Both the position numbers and the translations under genes were made by a program. DNA of 64,000 nt from positions 3,897,001 through 3,961,000 of the forward strand of contig NZ_BLPF01000001.1 in the NCBI RefSeq assembly GCF_011764425.1, written 5' to 3'. The notes under the pieces are model-generated. The model saw nothing but the letters and a program-made list of their open reading frames with translations, had not been told where the DNA came from and did not search any database. Every line of letters starts with the position of its first letter. Positions within the stretch are counted from its first letter, which is position 1. The stretch is from Phytohabitans houttuyneae. Lineage in GTDB: Bacteria; Actinomycetota; Actinomycetes; Mycobacteriales; Micromonosporaceae. Positions 17,065 through 24,966 of this stretch are shown piece by piece.

Positions 17065-17672
17065 GCCGCCTCCCGTCCAGCCGGCGTTCCGTCGACGGCG
17101 TCGCGGGCTTGCTCGATCAGCTCCGGGGTGAGGACGTCTTGGCGGGCGAGCGCGTCGAACGCCTCCTCGAAGCGGCGGATCCGGGCGCGAAGCTCCCGCA
17201 ACTCGACGCGCATCGCTGGCGCCTCCCGCCGCCGCAGCCCGGCGACCTCCTCGGCCAGCGCAGCATTGCGGGCCTCGAGTTCGACGACGCGCGCTTCGGC
17301 GTCCGCCCGGCCCTCGACGGCGGCATCTACCTGCTGCCGCAGGTCGCGGAGGCCCTGCCACGTCATCACGGTCCGCAGCTCCGCGACCTGTTCCGCCAGC
17401 TCGGCGAGGCGGACGGCGACTCCGTCGGCGGGACCTGCGTCGACGATCAGGAGCTGCAGGCCCAGCCGGTCGAGGATCGGGATCAGGGTTGGAATCCGCG
17501 GAGACGCGGCGCCGCGCTCGATCCGGCCGAGGTGCGTGTCCTGCAATCCGGCGCCCGCGCCTGCGTCCTCCAGGCGTAGGCCGAGTTCGGTGCGGCGGCG
17601 GCGAAGCAGCGGACCCAACTGCGCCGGATCGGTGATCGCGGCCGCCGGCCAGACCCCGTCACGCACCGGCAT
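17061..17672 (-). CDS. XRE-family HTH protein with long coiled coil
   Basis: ATG 17672 (a GTG directly before it is an alternative). The N-terminal HTH reads LGPLLRRRRTELGLRLEDAG, then LQDTHLGRIERGAASPRI; residues about 85-185 are a continuous coiled coil (RLAELAEQVAELR, VVELEARNAALAEEV). Adjacent XRE genes of this type may act as a pair. Overlaps the ASCH gene by 14 nt. Confidence 0.7.
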   Translation of the reverse strand: MPVRDGVWPAAAITDPAQLGPLLRRRRTELGLRLEDAGAGAGLQDTHLGRIERGAASPRIPTLIPILDRLGLQLLIVDAGPADGVAVRLAELAEQVAELRTVMTWQGLRDLRQQVDAAVEGRADAEARVVELEARNAALAEEVAGLRRREAPAMRVELRELRARIRRFEEAFDALARQDVLTPELIEQARDAVDGTPAGREAA

Positions 17673-18255
17673 CACCGCCTACCACAAGTCGGCGGCTGCG
17701 TTCGACAAGCTCACCCGGAGCCGGGTCGACTTCCTCGAATGCGGCGCGCACCTTGCTCAGCAGTCCGCCCTGGCCGAGGCTCGCGACCGCTGTCGCAAGC
17801 CCGTAGTTGGCGGTGACGGCCGCGGCCGCTTCGACGGGCAGCCGCCACGGCACGGCGAGCTGGCCGCGCAGCGGCCCGACCGGGTCGATCCGCACCGTGT
17901 CGGCGAGCTCCAAATGCCAGACGATCGGTACCGCGGCGGTGGGCTGGTCCGCCCACGGCGTGGTGCAGCAGCCCGGCTCGGCCTGGTGGCAGCCGTTCAG
18001 GTTGGTGACGGCGATGACCCGCCGGAAGGCGTAGGCGAAGTCGCCGGACTCCAGCGACGGCCGGTGCCGCCACGCCGGGTCGCCCCACCACCAGGCGCGG
18101 ACGCGCGGGTCGTCGCCGCCCTGGATCGCCCACGAGGCGGCGGCGTGGATCGCGACCGGGCCGCGGTACGACGTTGGTCGGGTGCGGTTCTCGACCGGCT
18201 TCGCCCCAGCGGCTATCGCGATGCACCAGGGAGCGCGGACAGTGATGGCCTTCAT
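17659..18255 (-). CDS. ASCH-domain protein
   Basis: ATG 18255 overlaps the endonuclease stop. The opening MKAITVRAPWCIAIAAGAKP followed by VENRTRP and YRGPVAIHA is the ASCH signature (PUA-like beta-barrel, predicted RNA or nucleotide binding). Length is 198 aa; the second half has a CHQAEPGCC motif and a long helix. Such proteins are common in phage and element genomes; the ligand is unknown. Confidence 0.85.
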   Translation of the reverse strand: MKAITVRAPWCIAIAAGAKPVENRTRPTSYRGPVAIHAAASWAIQGGDDPRVRAWWWGDPAWRHRPSLESGDFAYAFRRVIAVTNLNGCHQAEPGCCTTPWADQPTAAVPIVWHLELADTVRIDPVGPLRGQLAVPWRLPVEAAAAVTANYGLATAVASLGQGGLLSKVRAAFEEVDPAPGELVERSRRLVVGGDAGA

Positions 18256-18887
18256 GCCGCCTCCCGGTGGCGTAGGAGATAGGCGATTGCGCTGCGGAGG
18301 ATCTCTGGGTCGTCTCGTAGCCCGCCGAGACCTTGGTTGCACAAGTTGCAGAGAATGCCGCGCACACGCCCGGTCTTGTGACAGTGGTCAATGTGGGGTC
18401 GGAACCCGCGGGAATCACCAGGCGGACCTCCGCAGATGGCGCACAGGCCGCCCTGCGCTTCCAGTAGCGCGTCGTAGTCCGCCTCGGTCATGCCGTACTT
18501 ACGCCGAAGGTAAGACCGCCGCTGGTTCCGCTCCCACTGGCTCGGATTTGCTTCCGCCCAAGCTCGTGTCGCCGCGTTCCGGCATGGCTTGCAGAGGTGC
18601 GGTGATCCCTTGGACATGTCGGCGCGGGGCTTCTGCTGCTGGCAATGAGCGCAGATCGGCAGTTCCTGGCTCCGCGCCTCGGCGACGTGCTGGCTGTAAA
18701 GCGCTTCACTCCTCGCGCGGGTGGGTGTCGGAGCCAAGGCCTGCCAGCCACATCTGCAGGCGACCTTCCATCCTCCCGGCGGAGCCTGGCGTGGCTTCGG
18801 TTGGCCGATCGGGAGGAGACGGCGCTCGTGCCCCCTGATCCTGGGGCTGCGCCGCGCGGGACGGTCTGCGATGACGCGGTCGATCAC
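18252..18887 (-). CDS. recombination endonuclease VII family protein
   Basis: GTG 18887 (GTGA overlap, GGGGAG site). The last 80 residues are the Endo VII core (PF02945): YGMTEADYDALLEAQGG, zinc Cys at 149/152 (CAIC) and 180/183 (CNLC), and active-site HIDHCH at 165-170. The N-terminal half carries two further Cys pairs (CAHC, CKPC), a usual extension. The family cleaves branched DNA such as Holliday junctions and heteroduplex loops; phages use it to debranch DNA before packaging. Confidence 0.9.
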   Translation of the reverse strand: MIDRVIADRPARRSPRIRGHERRLLPIGQPKPRQAPPGGWKVACRCGWQALAPTPTRARSEALYSQHVAEARSQELPICAHCQQQKPRADMSKGSPHLCKPCRNAATRAWAEANPSQWERNQRRSYLRRKYGMTEADYDALLEAQGGLCAICGGPPGDSRGFRPHIDHCHKTGRVRGILCNLCNQGLGGLRDDPEILRSAIAYLLRHREAA

Positions 18888-19336
18888 GGATTCTCCCCGC
18901 GCGCCACGGCCAGGAGAACATCGCCATGGCACGGCTGATCGCTGCGGCACCAGCAGAGGAGGTCCTTGCCGGCCAACTCCCGGCGCACGTCCTCGACGGA
19001 CAGCGGCCGCCGCTCGACGCGGTGCCACAGCCGCAGCTGCGGGGTCGGCTCGCACAGGGCCCGCCGGTACGTCTCGACGATCTCCTCGCGGGTCATGTAC
19101 CGGACGCGGTGGAGGGTGACGGTGCCGTCGGCGTGGTGCATGTTGTGCTGCATGCCGTCGGCGGAGAGCCGGCCCTCGTACTCCCACGCCGACCCGTCGA
19201 GGGCGGGCACCCGGGCCAGGCCGGTGTACGTCCGGTAGCCGAACGGGCTCCCCCAGACGGTCGGCCGGGCGACGACGACCGCGCCGGTCGGCATGCGCCA
19301 CCCCTTCTGACGGCTGAGTTGGAGACGCTGAGCCAT
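18884..19336 (-). CDS. DUF4326 protein
   Basis: Start at 19336 shares bases with the upstream stop (TGATG). Begins QRLQLSRQKGWRMPTGAVVV with ARPTVWGSPF and ends LAGKDLLCWCRSDQPCHGDV, both hallmarks of DUF4326. The CWC-xx-D-x-PCH end looks like a metal or catalytic site. Frequent in actinobacterial phages; function unknown. Confidence 0.85.
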   Translation of the reverse strand: MAQRLQLSRQKGWRMPTGAVVVARPTVWGSPFGYRTYTGLARVPALDGSAWEYEGRLSADGMQHNMHHADGTVTLHRVRYMTREEIVETYRRALCEPTPQLRLWHRVERRPLSVEDVRRELAGKDLLCWCRSDQPCHGDVLLAVARGENP

Positions 19337-20376
19337 CAGGCGTTCACCGCCTCGGGGTACTGGTCCCAGGTGCGGCCGTCGAGCTCGCGGAGCGACTTGG
19401 AGCGCGGCGCGTACATGAACGCCTCATTGCCGCCCGTGCCGTCATCGACCCAGTGCGATCGCGAGTACCAGCCGTTGCGGTCGCCGGGAGCCCAGGCGCC
19501 CCACTGCTTGAAGAAGAACGCCACCTCGGCGCGCACGCACTGGTCGCGAAGCGAGCGCGCCCAGTCCGGGTGCATGGGCCGTGCGCTGTGTCCGGACTCG
19601 CCGCCGACCACGACCCAGTGCAGGTCGCGCGCCGGAACGCTGGTGAACGCCTGACCGCCGATGCCCCCAGCACCGCCGCGGCGACGGCCGGCGAAGTCGT
19701 AGAACGGTCCGGCGGTCGACGCCCCCGTGAGCCACAGGTAGCGGGAGATGTCGACCGGGCCGAGCAGCGGCTCGCAGGACAGCCAGCGGACGGCGGCCGG
19801 AGTGTCGAGCAGCGCCGGGATGCGGATGTCCGCCCACTTCTGATCTTCGACGGACACACCGAGCCAGAGATTCGGCAGCGGCCAACGCATCAGCGGTCCA
19901 CCGGGGCGGAGCTTGCGGGCCTCCTCGTACACGGCCTGGACAAAGGGCGACGTGTGACGCGGCACGATCCACGCGTACTCCGGACCGCCCGAGAGTAGCG
20001 ACCGCATCCGCCCGTGCCGCTTCGTGAGGAGCTGGAAGGTGTGCTGCGGCGACAGCGCCATCACCGCGAACACGCGGGCGATGAAGTCGTCGGGTACCGC
20101 TTCGTGGAACAGGTCCGACATGGAGTTGACGAAGATGCGGCGCGGCGTTCCCCAGCCGAGCGGGTCGACAAGCGTGTCTTCGTGGGTAGCGACCCCGAAC
20201 CCAGGACCGCTGGTTCGGGGGTCGCCGTCGGTCTGGTACTTCGGCGAGCCCATCGCCTTGAGCCGCTTGGCGAGCGTGAGGGCGTAGCAGTTGTCGCAGC
20301 CGCCTGAGACGCGATCGCAGCCCGTGGTCGGGTTCCACGTGGCCTGGGTCCACTCGATCGTGGTGTTGTCAGCCAC
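19336..20376 (-). CDS. phage Gp37/Gp68 family protein (DUF5131)
   Basis: GTG 20376 (VADNTTIEWTQATWNPTTGC) is chosen over longer starts because the family begins at this IEWT motif. Cys at 20, 27 and 30 (C-x6-C-x2-C) give an iron-sulfur-like triplet; further motifs are IFVNSMSDLFH, LTKRHGRM and WLSCEPLLGPVD, and VVGGESGHSARPMH. This is PF07505, common in phages and thought by some to be radical-SAM-like. The substrate is unknown. 346 aa, full length. Confidence 0.9.
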   Translation of the reverse strand: MADNTTIEWTQATWNPTTGCDRVSGGCDNCYALTLAKRLKAMGSPKYQTDGDPRTSGPGFGVATHEDTLVDPLGWGTPRRIFVNSMSDLFHEAVPDDFIARVFAVMALSPQHTFQLLTKRHGRMRSLLSGGPEYAWIVPRHTSPFVQAVYEEARKLRPGGPLMRWPLPNLWLGVSVEDQKWADIRIPALLDTPAAVRWLSCEPLLGPVDISRYLWLTGASTAGPFYDFAGRRRGGAGGIGGQAFTSVPARDLHWVVVGGESGHSARPMHPDWARSLRDQCVRAEVAFFFKQWGAWAPGDRNGWYSRSHWVDDGTGGNEAFMYAPRSKSLRELDGRTWDQYPEAVNA

Positions 20377-21124
20377 GACGCTGCTCCACGCCCACGCCGA
20401 GGACGACGAGCACCGCGCGGGCACTCCACGCCGGCACCGTCTCCGGCTCCTCGGCGTACGCCGGGTGGTTCTTTCTCCACGACGGGCCGCGGCGGCACCC
20501 GACCACCGAACCGGGCTCGGCGATCGCCTGCCGCAGCTGCTTGACGAGCGGCCGGTCGTCGGCGGGGCAGCCGGCCTTGTGCGCGTTGATCGACTTGTAG
20601 TCGGCGGTGCAGCGGCACGTCCGGTCGGGAGATAGGACGTCGCGGAGCCGTTCGACCGTGTACGCGAGCGCCTGCTGATACGCGGTTTCGCCGTCGGCGG
20701 TGAAGGTTGCCGCCGGGGTGGGCTGCTGGTCGAGGTCAGCGAGAACGGCCACGACGCGCGCCAAGCGTGCTTCGGCCACGTCGAGTCTCGCCTTCCGCGC
20801 TTCCAGCGCTGTGCACACCGCGCGGTAGGCGTCGGCGGTCGGGTACGGCTGCCGATCGTGGGCGACCGCCAGCCGCGCCTGGTGCGCCAGTCCTGCGATC
20901 GCCTCGCGGGCGGCGGTGAGGTTCAGCCCGTGGGCGCTCTCGTCCGCGGATACCGCCTGCATCGCCGCGGCCGCCAGGGCCGTGATGGATGCCTCGGTGA
21001 CGTCCATCTGCGCGGTGCCGTCCCCGGCCGGCGGCTTGACCCGTTCGGTGAGGCCGGCCAGCCAGCCCTCGGGGTGGGCGATGAGGTCGCCGCCACGGTC
21101 GGGCTGCACGTCCAGTTCGGTCAT
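20369..21124 (-). CDS. hypothetical helical protein with C-terminal Cys motif (251 aa)
   Basis: ATG 21124 gives the ATGA overlap. Mostly Ala-rich helices with one long helix at about 110-150 (CTALEARKARLDVAEARLARVV), then CRCTADY...AGCPADDRP, a probable zinc knuckle, and a Trp/Arg tail. No family recognised. Confidence 0.6.
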   Translation of the reverse strand: MTELDVQPDRGGDLIAHPEGWLAGLTERVKPPAGDGTAQMDVTEASITALAAAAMQAVSADESAHGLNLTAAREAIAGLAHQARLAVAHDRQPYPTADAYRAVCTALEARKARLDVAEARLARVVAVLADLDQQPTPAATFTADGETAYQQALAYTVERLRDVLSPDRTCRCTADYKSINAHKAGCPADDRPLVKQLRQAIAEPGSVVGCRRGPSWRKNHPAYAEEPETVPAWSARAVLVVLGVGVEQRRG

Positions 21125-21357
21125 GATGCGGTCGCCTCCTTGCAGGTGGGGCACTCGCTGCGCACGTCGATCAGAGCGATCGGCCGGCCCGCGATTGCGG
21201 CCTCGATCTCGGCTTCGGTAACGTCGCCGATCAGCCGGGAGCAGCCGTTGCAGGCCCGCTTGGTGGAGATCCGCTGGCTCGTCGTCGTGAGCCGCAGCGT
21301 CGGCGTCCACGTGCGGCCGGCCGGCACGTCGGTGAGGTCGGTGACGTACATGTCCAC
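21121..21357 (-). CDS. zinc-ribbon protein, possibly the tail of the RusA gene
   Basis: As an independent gene it starts at GTG 21357 without a ribosome site; two Cys pairs (CNGC, CPTC) make a ribbon. The same frame is open upstream and reads GYGLISNDNRKHLDGPHLHI, which looks like the missing end of RusA. If one base is added at 21448-21450 the two form a single 215-aa protein, so this may be a C-terminal domain and not a gene. Confidence 0.5.
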   Translation of the reverse strand: MDMYVTDLTDVPAGRTWTPTLRLTTTSQRISTKRACNGCSRLIGDVTEAEIEAAIAGRPIALIDVRSECPTCKEATAS

Positions 21358-21434
21358 CCAGCCGATCGGCGCGATTGGCTCGCGGGCGATGTGCAGGTGC
21401 GGGCCGTCGAGGTGCTTACGGTTGTCGTTGGAGA

Positions 21435-21767
21435 TCAGCCCGTAGCCGGGAGCCGCAGCCCCTTGAAGTTCTTCGCCGGGTTCGGCTTTTGGATGTGGGG
21501 TCGCCCCAGCCCATCGACGAGCGCCTTGGTGGTGGCGCGCAGGTTCTCCTCATCCGGGTCACTGTTCGGCGGTAGCCACACCACGACGTCGATCCGCACC
21601 CGGGCCAGCCCCGTGGGAAGCTTCGCCTGCTTCGCGGCCGCCCATCCGGCGGCACGCCACGGTCGGGGCGCGTTCGACCGGCGTTCCCGGCGGTCGTTGA
21701 GGTTGAGAAACGGTGCCGGCGGCCGGATCTCCAGTGTCCAGGTGCGCGGTTCGGATGTTGCGGTCAC
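21435..21767 (-). CDS. RusA-like Holliday-junction resolvase, probably frame-disrupted at its end
   Basis: GTG 21767 overlaps the upstream TGA. LEIRPPAPFLNLNDRRER near the start and PDEENLRATTKALVDGLG around residues 75-95 are RusA signatures; the latter carries the catalytic acidic residues. The listed stop (21435) falls directly after a GGG run at 21448-21450; one extra base there continues as GYGLISNDNRKHLDGPHL, the expected family ending, in frame with the zinc-ribbon ORF. RusA resolves Holliday junctions formed during element recombination. Confidence 0.8.
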   Translation of the reverse strand: MTATSEPRTWTLEIRPPAPFLNLNDRRERRSNAPRPWRAAGWAAAKQAKLPTGLARVRIDVVVWLPPNSDPDEENLRATTKALVDGLGRPHIQKPNPAKNFKGLRLPATG

Positions 21768-22243
21768 CGACCCACCTCCGCGGCGAGGCGCTGCACGTGC
21801 AGGGTGGCCGCCCGCAGGCCGGCGCGCACCGAGTCCAGGAGCTGGTCGGCGCGCCCCTCCGGCAGCGGCTGCTGGCCGCGTCGGTCGTACATCAGCTCCA
21901 TGAACGTGCGGGCCAGGGAGTGGGCGTCCCACACTGGCAGGGCCTCGACGGCGAGGACGTAGGTGTGTGGCCAGGCGTCACGTACCGCTTCCCGCCACGT
22001 GCACTCGATCAGCGGCCAGCCGGGCACGTATGCGTCGGGTTTGCCGGTGTCGGCGTCGGTGAGTCCGAAGTAGGCGATGCCGCCCCACGTGGAGGGGTGG
22101 TTGAGCCGGCCGTGTGTTTCGCCGCCGTACGTCCACAGTGGTGTGTTGGCGGTGTCGCCGAGCAGGTCGTCGAAGTCGGGCAGGAGCTTCGGCAGGTCCA
22201 TGTCGAACCTGTCGGCCCAGAACGGCAGCGGCATGGTCGTCAC
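21764..22243 (-). CDS. hypothetical phage protein (159 aa)
   Basis: ATG 22243 overlaps the preceding stop. Begins MTTMPLPFWADRFDMDLPKL, aromatic-rich middle (WTYGGETHGRLNHPSTWGG), no Cys pairs, helical end. No family recognised. Confidence 0.65.
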   Translation of the reverse strand: MTTMPLPFWADRFDMDLPKLLPDFDDLLGDTANTPLWTYGGETHGRLNHPSTWGGIAYFGLTDADTGKPDAYVPGWPLIECTWREAVRDAWPHTYVLAVEALPVWDAHSLARTFMELMYDRRGQQPLPEGRADQLLDSVRAGLRAATLHVQRLAAEVGR

Positions 22244-22767
22244 CGGGGCTCACCTGCCACTGCGAAGACCTCAGGGTGCGCGGCCTTCCAGTCGGTCCAC
22301 CGCTGCATCGGTTTGTCGTCACAGACCGTGTGGATTCGATCCATCAGCACGTGTAGCGCGAGAGGCCCCCGCCATTCGTGGCCGGCGTAGCGGTCGTCGT
22401 TCCGCATGACGGGCCAGACGACGGTGAACAGGAACCCCCGCTCGAACGACTGCCGCCGGAAGCCCCAGTCGTCGTCGCCCCACTTGTGGAAGACGAGCCC
22501 GTTGGCGCCGTTGTCCACGTCCAAGGTGCGCTGTTCCATCCGCCGGCGGTAGCCGCTGTCGCCGTAGTGGCGGTCCTTGTACTCGCTGAGGAACGACGCC
22601 AGCATTGCTGCCTCGGCGTCAGTTGGCTGGGCTTCGGACTCGCGGTCGAAAGCGACCAGGAACCGCCAGCCTGGATGCGACGACGTGACGGCGATGCGGT
22701 GCGCGGTCAGCGGGTGGTCCCGGTCGGCGTCGCGCCCGAACGGCCAGACTTCGATCTGCTCAGCCAC
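22240..22767 (-). CDS. hypothetical phage protein (175 aa)
   Basis: ATG 22767 lies within the end of the preceding gene (8-nt overlap). Mixed alpha/beta, many Trp and charged residues (FHKWGDDDWGFRRQSFERG), no metal motif. No family recognised. It lies in an unbroken run of coupled genes. Confidence 0.65.
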   Translation of the reverse strand: MAEQIEVWPFGRDADRDHPLTAHRIAVTSSHPGWRFLVAFDRESEAQPTDAEAAMLASFLSEYKDRHYGDSGYRRRMEQRTLDVDNGANGLVFHKWGDDDWGFRRQSFERGFLFTVVWPVMRNDDRYAGHEWRGPLALHVLMDRIHTVCDDKPMQRWTDWKAAHPEVFAVAGEPR

Positions 22768-23029
22768 TGCTGGTCACCGCCTCGGGTTCGGGCTGGCCGA
22801 CCTCGAACAGCAGGTCCGGTCCGCCGTGCGCGGCGAGGAGTTGGAGCGCGGCCCGGCCGCCGTTGTGCCGGCGCACCTGCTGCAGCACCTGGTCCCCCAG
22901 GTCGACCTGCTCGCAGTTCCCGCTCGTGAGGAGCTGGACCAGGCGCGATACGTCGTGGGTGCCGGACGCCACGAGCACCACGACCGGGTCGCCGTGCTCG
23001 TTGTCGTAGGCGCGGGTTTCGTAGGCCAC
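22760..23029 (-). CDS. hypothetical phage protein (89 aa)
   Basis: GTG 23029, one base after the preceding stop. Starts with a beta-hairpin-like stretch (YETRAYDNEHGDPVVVLVAS) followed by two helices. No recognised motif. Confidence 0.6.
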   Translation of the reverse strand: MAYETRAYDNEHGDPVVVLVASGTHDVSRLVQLLTSGNCEQVDLGDQVLQQVRRHNGGRAALQLLAAHGGPDLLFEVGQPEPEAVTSSG

Positions 23030-23030
23030 G

Positions 23031-23597
23031 TCAGGCCCCCGCCTGCTCGATCAGCTCGGCAATCCGGTCCGGCGCCTCGTGGGCTTCCTTGGCGGCGTAG
23101 AACTCCGACAGCTTCCTCGGCGTCCACGTGCACTCGCCTTCCACGCCGCCGAGGTGACCCGTGTACTTCGCCCACAGCACCCCGCCGTGCTCGAAGACAA
23201 TCGGCACGCTGAGCCGGTAGCGGCCGGACAGCTCGGCCTCCGACCGCGAGTTGCGAGGCAGGCCGTGCTGGCGCAGCACCGCGCGCACGTCGACCGGCTG
23301 GTGCGTCGCCAACCAGTCGCGGGCGGCCTGCCCGGCGGCGCCGCGGGCGGGCTCCAGCCGGTCGCGGGTCTTCACGTACCGCCAGCCCTCCGGCGGGTCG
23401 GTGGGGTCGTCGGCGGCCAGGCCGACCACCCGGTTGGGCAGGTCCCAGATGCCGTAGACGATGAGGGCTCCCTTGTTCTTGCCGAGCTGTACCGCGGCGT
23501 CTACTGCCTTGCGCGCCGCAGCACGCTCAGCGTCGACCGCTTCCCGGTAAGCGGCGACGGCCGCAGCGTCGTCGGTGGAGAAGGCGTACTCGCTCAT
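23031..23597 (-). CDS. hypothetical phage protein (188 aa)
   Basis: ATG 23597 gives the ATGA overlap; upstream sequence is shadow. Features are a helical start rich in Ala (AVAAYREAVDAERAAARKAV), a central segment GIWDLPNRVVGLAADDP and a C-terminal half with WTPRKLSEFYAAKEAH. Family not recognised. Confidence 0.65.
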   Translation of the reverse strand: MSEYAFSTDDAAAVAAYREAVDAERAAARKAVDAAVQLGKNKGALIVYGIWDLPNRVVGLAADDPTDPPEGWRYVKTRDRLEPARGAAGQAARDWLATHQPVDVRAVLRQHGLPRNSRSEAELSGRYRLSVPIVFEHGGVLWAKYTGHLGGVEGECTWTPRKLSEFYAAKEAHEAPDRIAELIEQAGA

Positions 23598-24076
23598 CGG
23601 GCCGACACCGTCCCGGCGCCGTGGTTCTCCTGCTGGGCCTCGAACCGCATAAGCCGTCCGTCGGCCAGCGTCACGCGCAGGTCGTGGCGCATCAGGTCCC
23701 GCACCCAGAGGATCTGCTTCGCCGTCCGGACCGCCTCCTCGGCGTCGGCGAGCTCCCAGTCCGCGCCGAACATGCGCCCGATGCTGTGGATCATCCGAAC
23801 GGGGGCGGGTGTCGCGTCCACGAACAGCTGCCGCCACTCCGTCGGCTGCGGGCCGGCCAGACAGGCGTCGCAGCCCAGCATTCCCTCGGTTGCCGCCGTC
23901 CGCTGCTCGTCGGACAGGGCTTCGACCCGGCCGCAGCGATGCTGGTAGATCGGCTTCTTCCCGCAGGTCATCGCGGGCTCGAACACCGAATTGTGGTTAC
24001 GCGTCCAGGAGGCGGCGCGGAGCGCGGCGATGGCCTCGTCGACGCCGACCTCGATGGCGGTGGTGCTACTGGTCAT
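23594..24076 (-). CDS. hypothetical phage protein with Cys motifs (160 aa)
   Basis: ATG 24076 has a strong AAGGAG site, unlike most coupled neighbours, because a 35-nt gap precedes it. Contains TCGKKPIYQHRC and a later GCDACLAG pair (possible zinc) and an acidic helix ELADAEEAVRTAKQI. No family recognised. Confidence 0.65.
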   Translation of the reverse strand: MTSSTTAIEVGVDEAIAALRAASWTRNHNSVFEPAMTCGKKPIYQHRCGRVEALSDEQRTAATEGMLGCDACLAGPQPTEWRQLFVDATPAPVRMIHSIGRMFGADWELADAEEAVRTAKQILWVRDLMRHDLRVTLADGRLMRFEAQQENHGAGTVSAR

Positions 24077-24111
24077 CGTGTTGATCTCCTTGCAGTTCCG
24101 GGGAGGTGAGT

Positions 24112-24448
24112 TCAGAAGTCGTGGGCGCAGAGCGGGCAGAACGCGATCGACCGGGCCGCGGGCGAACCACGACCGCAGCCACCGCCGGATCAGCGCCGGA
24201 CGCGAGTCGACGAACGCCGGCTGGCTGCCGCGCCACGGCGCACGCGGCCAGTCCGCGCGCAGCAGGTAGGCGAACTCGCGGCGGCACGCCCGTCGCAGCT
24301 CCCGCGCCGTCCGGTAGACGTGCCCGCACTCGCCGCACACCACATACGCGCGGACCGCCGGTTCGTCGCGCTGGCAGGAGAAGCAGTGGTTTGCCGGCTC
24401 GCAGGCTGGGATGCCGGGCTCGTGCACGGCGGCGAGCAGGACCGTCAT
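24112..24448 (-). CDS. zinc-ribbon protein, frame-disrupted near its end
   Basis: ATG 24448 overlaps the HNH stop. The first frame supplies FSCQRDE and VVCGECGHVYRTARELRRAC, half of a ribbon. The matching second half, IAFCPLCAHDF followed by TGA at 24112, is in another frame. The switch falls in the G runs at 24153-24155 and 24160-24162; one base removed or two added restores a protein of about 111-112 aa. The complete Cys set only exists if the frames are joined. Confidence 0.55.
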
Positions 24449-24966
24449 GCCGCACCTGCCGCAGACGGGCGCCGCGACGACCAGTTGCCGTCCTCGGTCA
24501 GCCACACCAGGCCGTGAAGGAAGTGGTCGACGGGCTTCAGCAGCGGGTCGCCGGCCTGCCACACCACCCAGCCGTGCCGTTCCGCCTCCGCCTTGTGCGA
24601 CTCGACCCAGCCGTGGCATCCGGTCGTCGCCGACCCGCAGAGAAGGATCAGGTTCTGAAGCCGGTTGGTGTCCGGCCGGCTGCTGCCGCCGCTCCCCCGG
24701 GCCCGCCGATGCTGCGCGGACCAGTCGCGGCCCCGTTCGCCGTGGCAGGCGCCGCCGCACCGGACGCACTGGAAGCCGTCCCGCTGCCGCATCGCCTCGA
24801 CGGTCGCCGCATCCGGTCCGGTGAACCGCGGCCGCCGCACCACGAGCGACGCAACCGCCAGCGCGGGCCGCGCAACCCGCGCCAGGGTGGAGGTCGGGAA
24901 GACGCCGGCCGCCTCCAGAGCGGCGCGGCGCTTCGCCGACATCGGATTCAGCGGCGACCGCTTCAT
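24445..24966 (-). CDS. HNH endonuclease
   Basis: ATG 24966. The HNH/treble-clef pattern is readable: C67-x2-C70 (FQCVRCGG), the AQHRRARG motif with H86, N105 in LQNLILLCG, C110, C117-H118 and the final H124. A basic N-terminus (MKRSPLNPMSAKRRA) precedes it. Phages use HNH enzymes for DNA nicking, packaging or homing; with no terminase nearby the role here is open. Confidence 0.88.
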   Translation of the reverse strand: MKRSPLNPMSAKRRAALEAAGVFPTSTLARVARPALAVASLVVRRPRFTGPDAATVEAMRQRDGFQCVRCGGACHGERGRDWSAQHRRARGSGGSSRPDTNRLQNLILLCGSATTGCHGWVESHKAEAERHGWVVWQAGDPLLKPVDHFLHGLVWLTEDGNWSSRRPSAAGAA

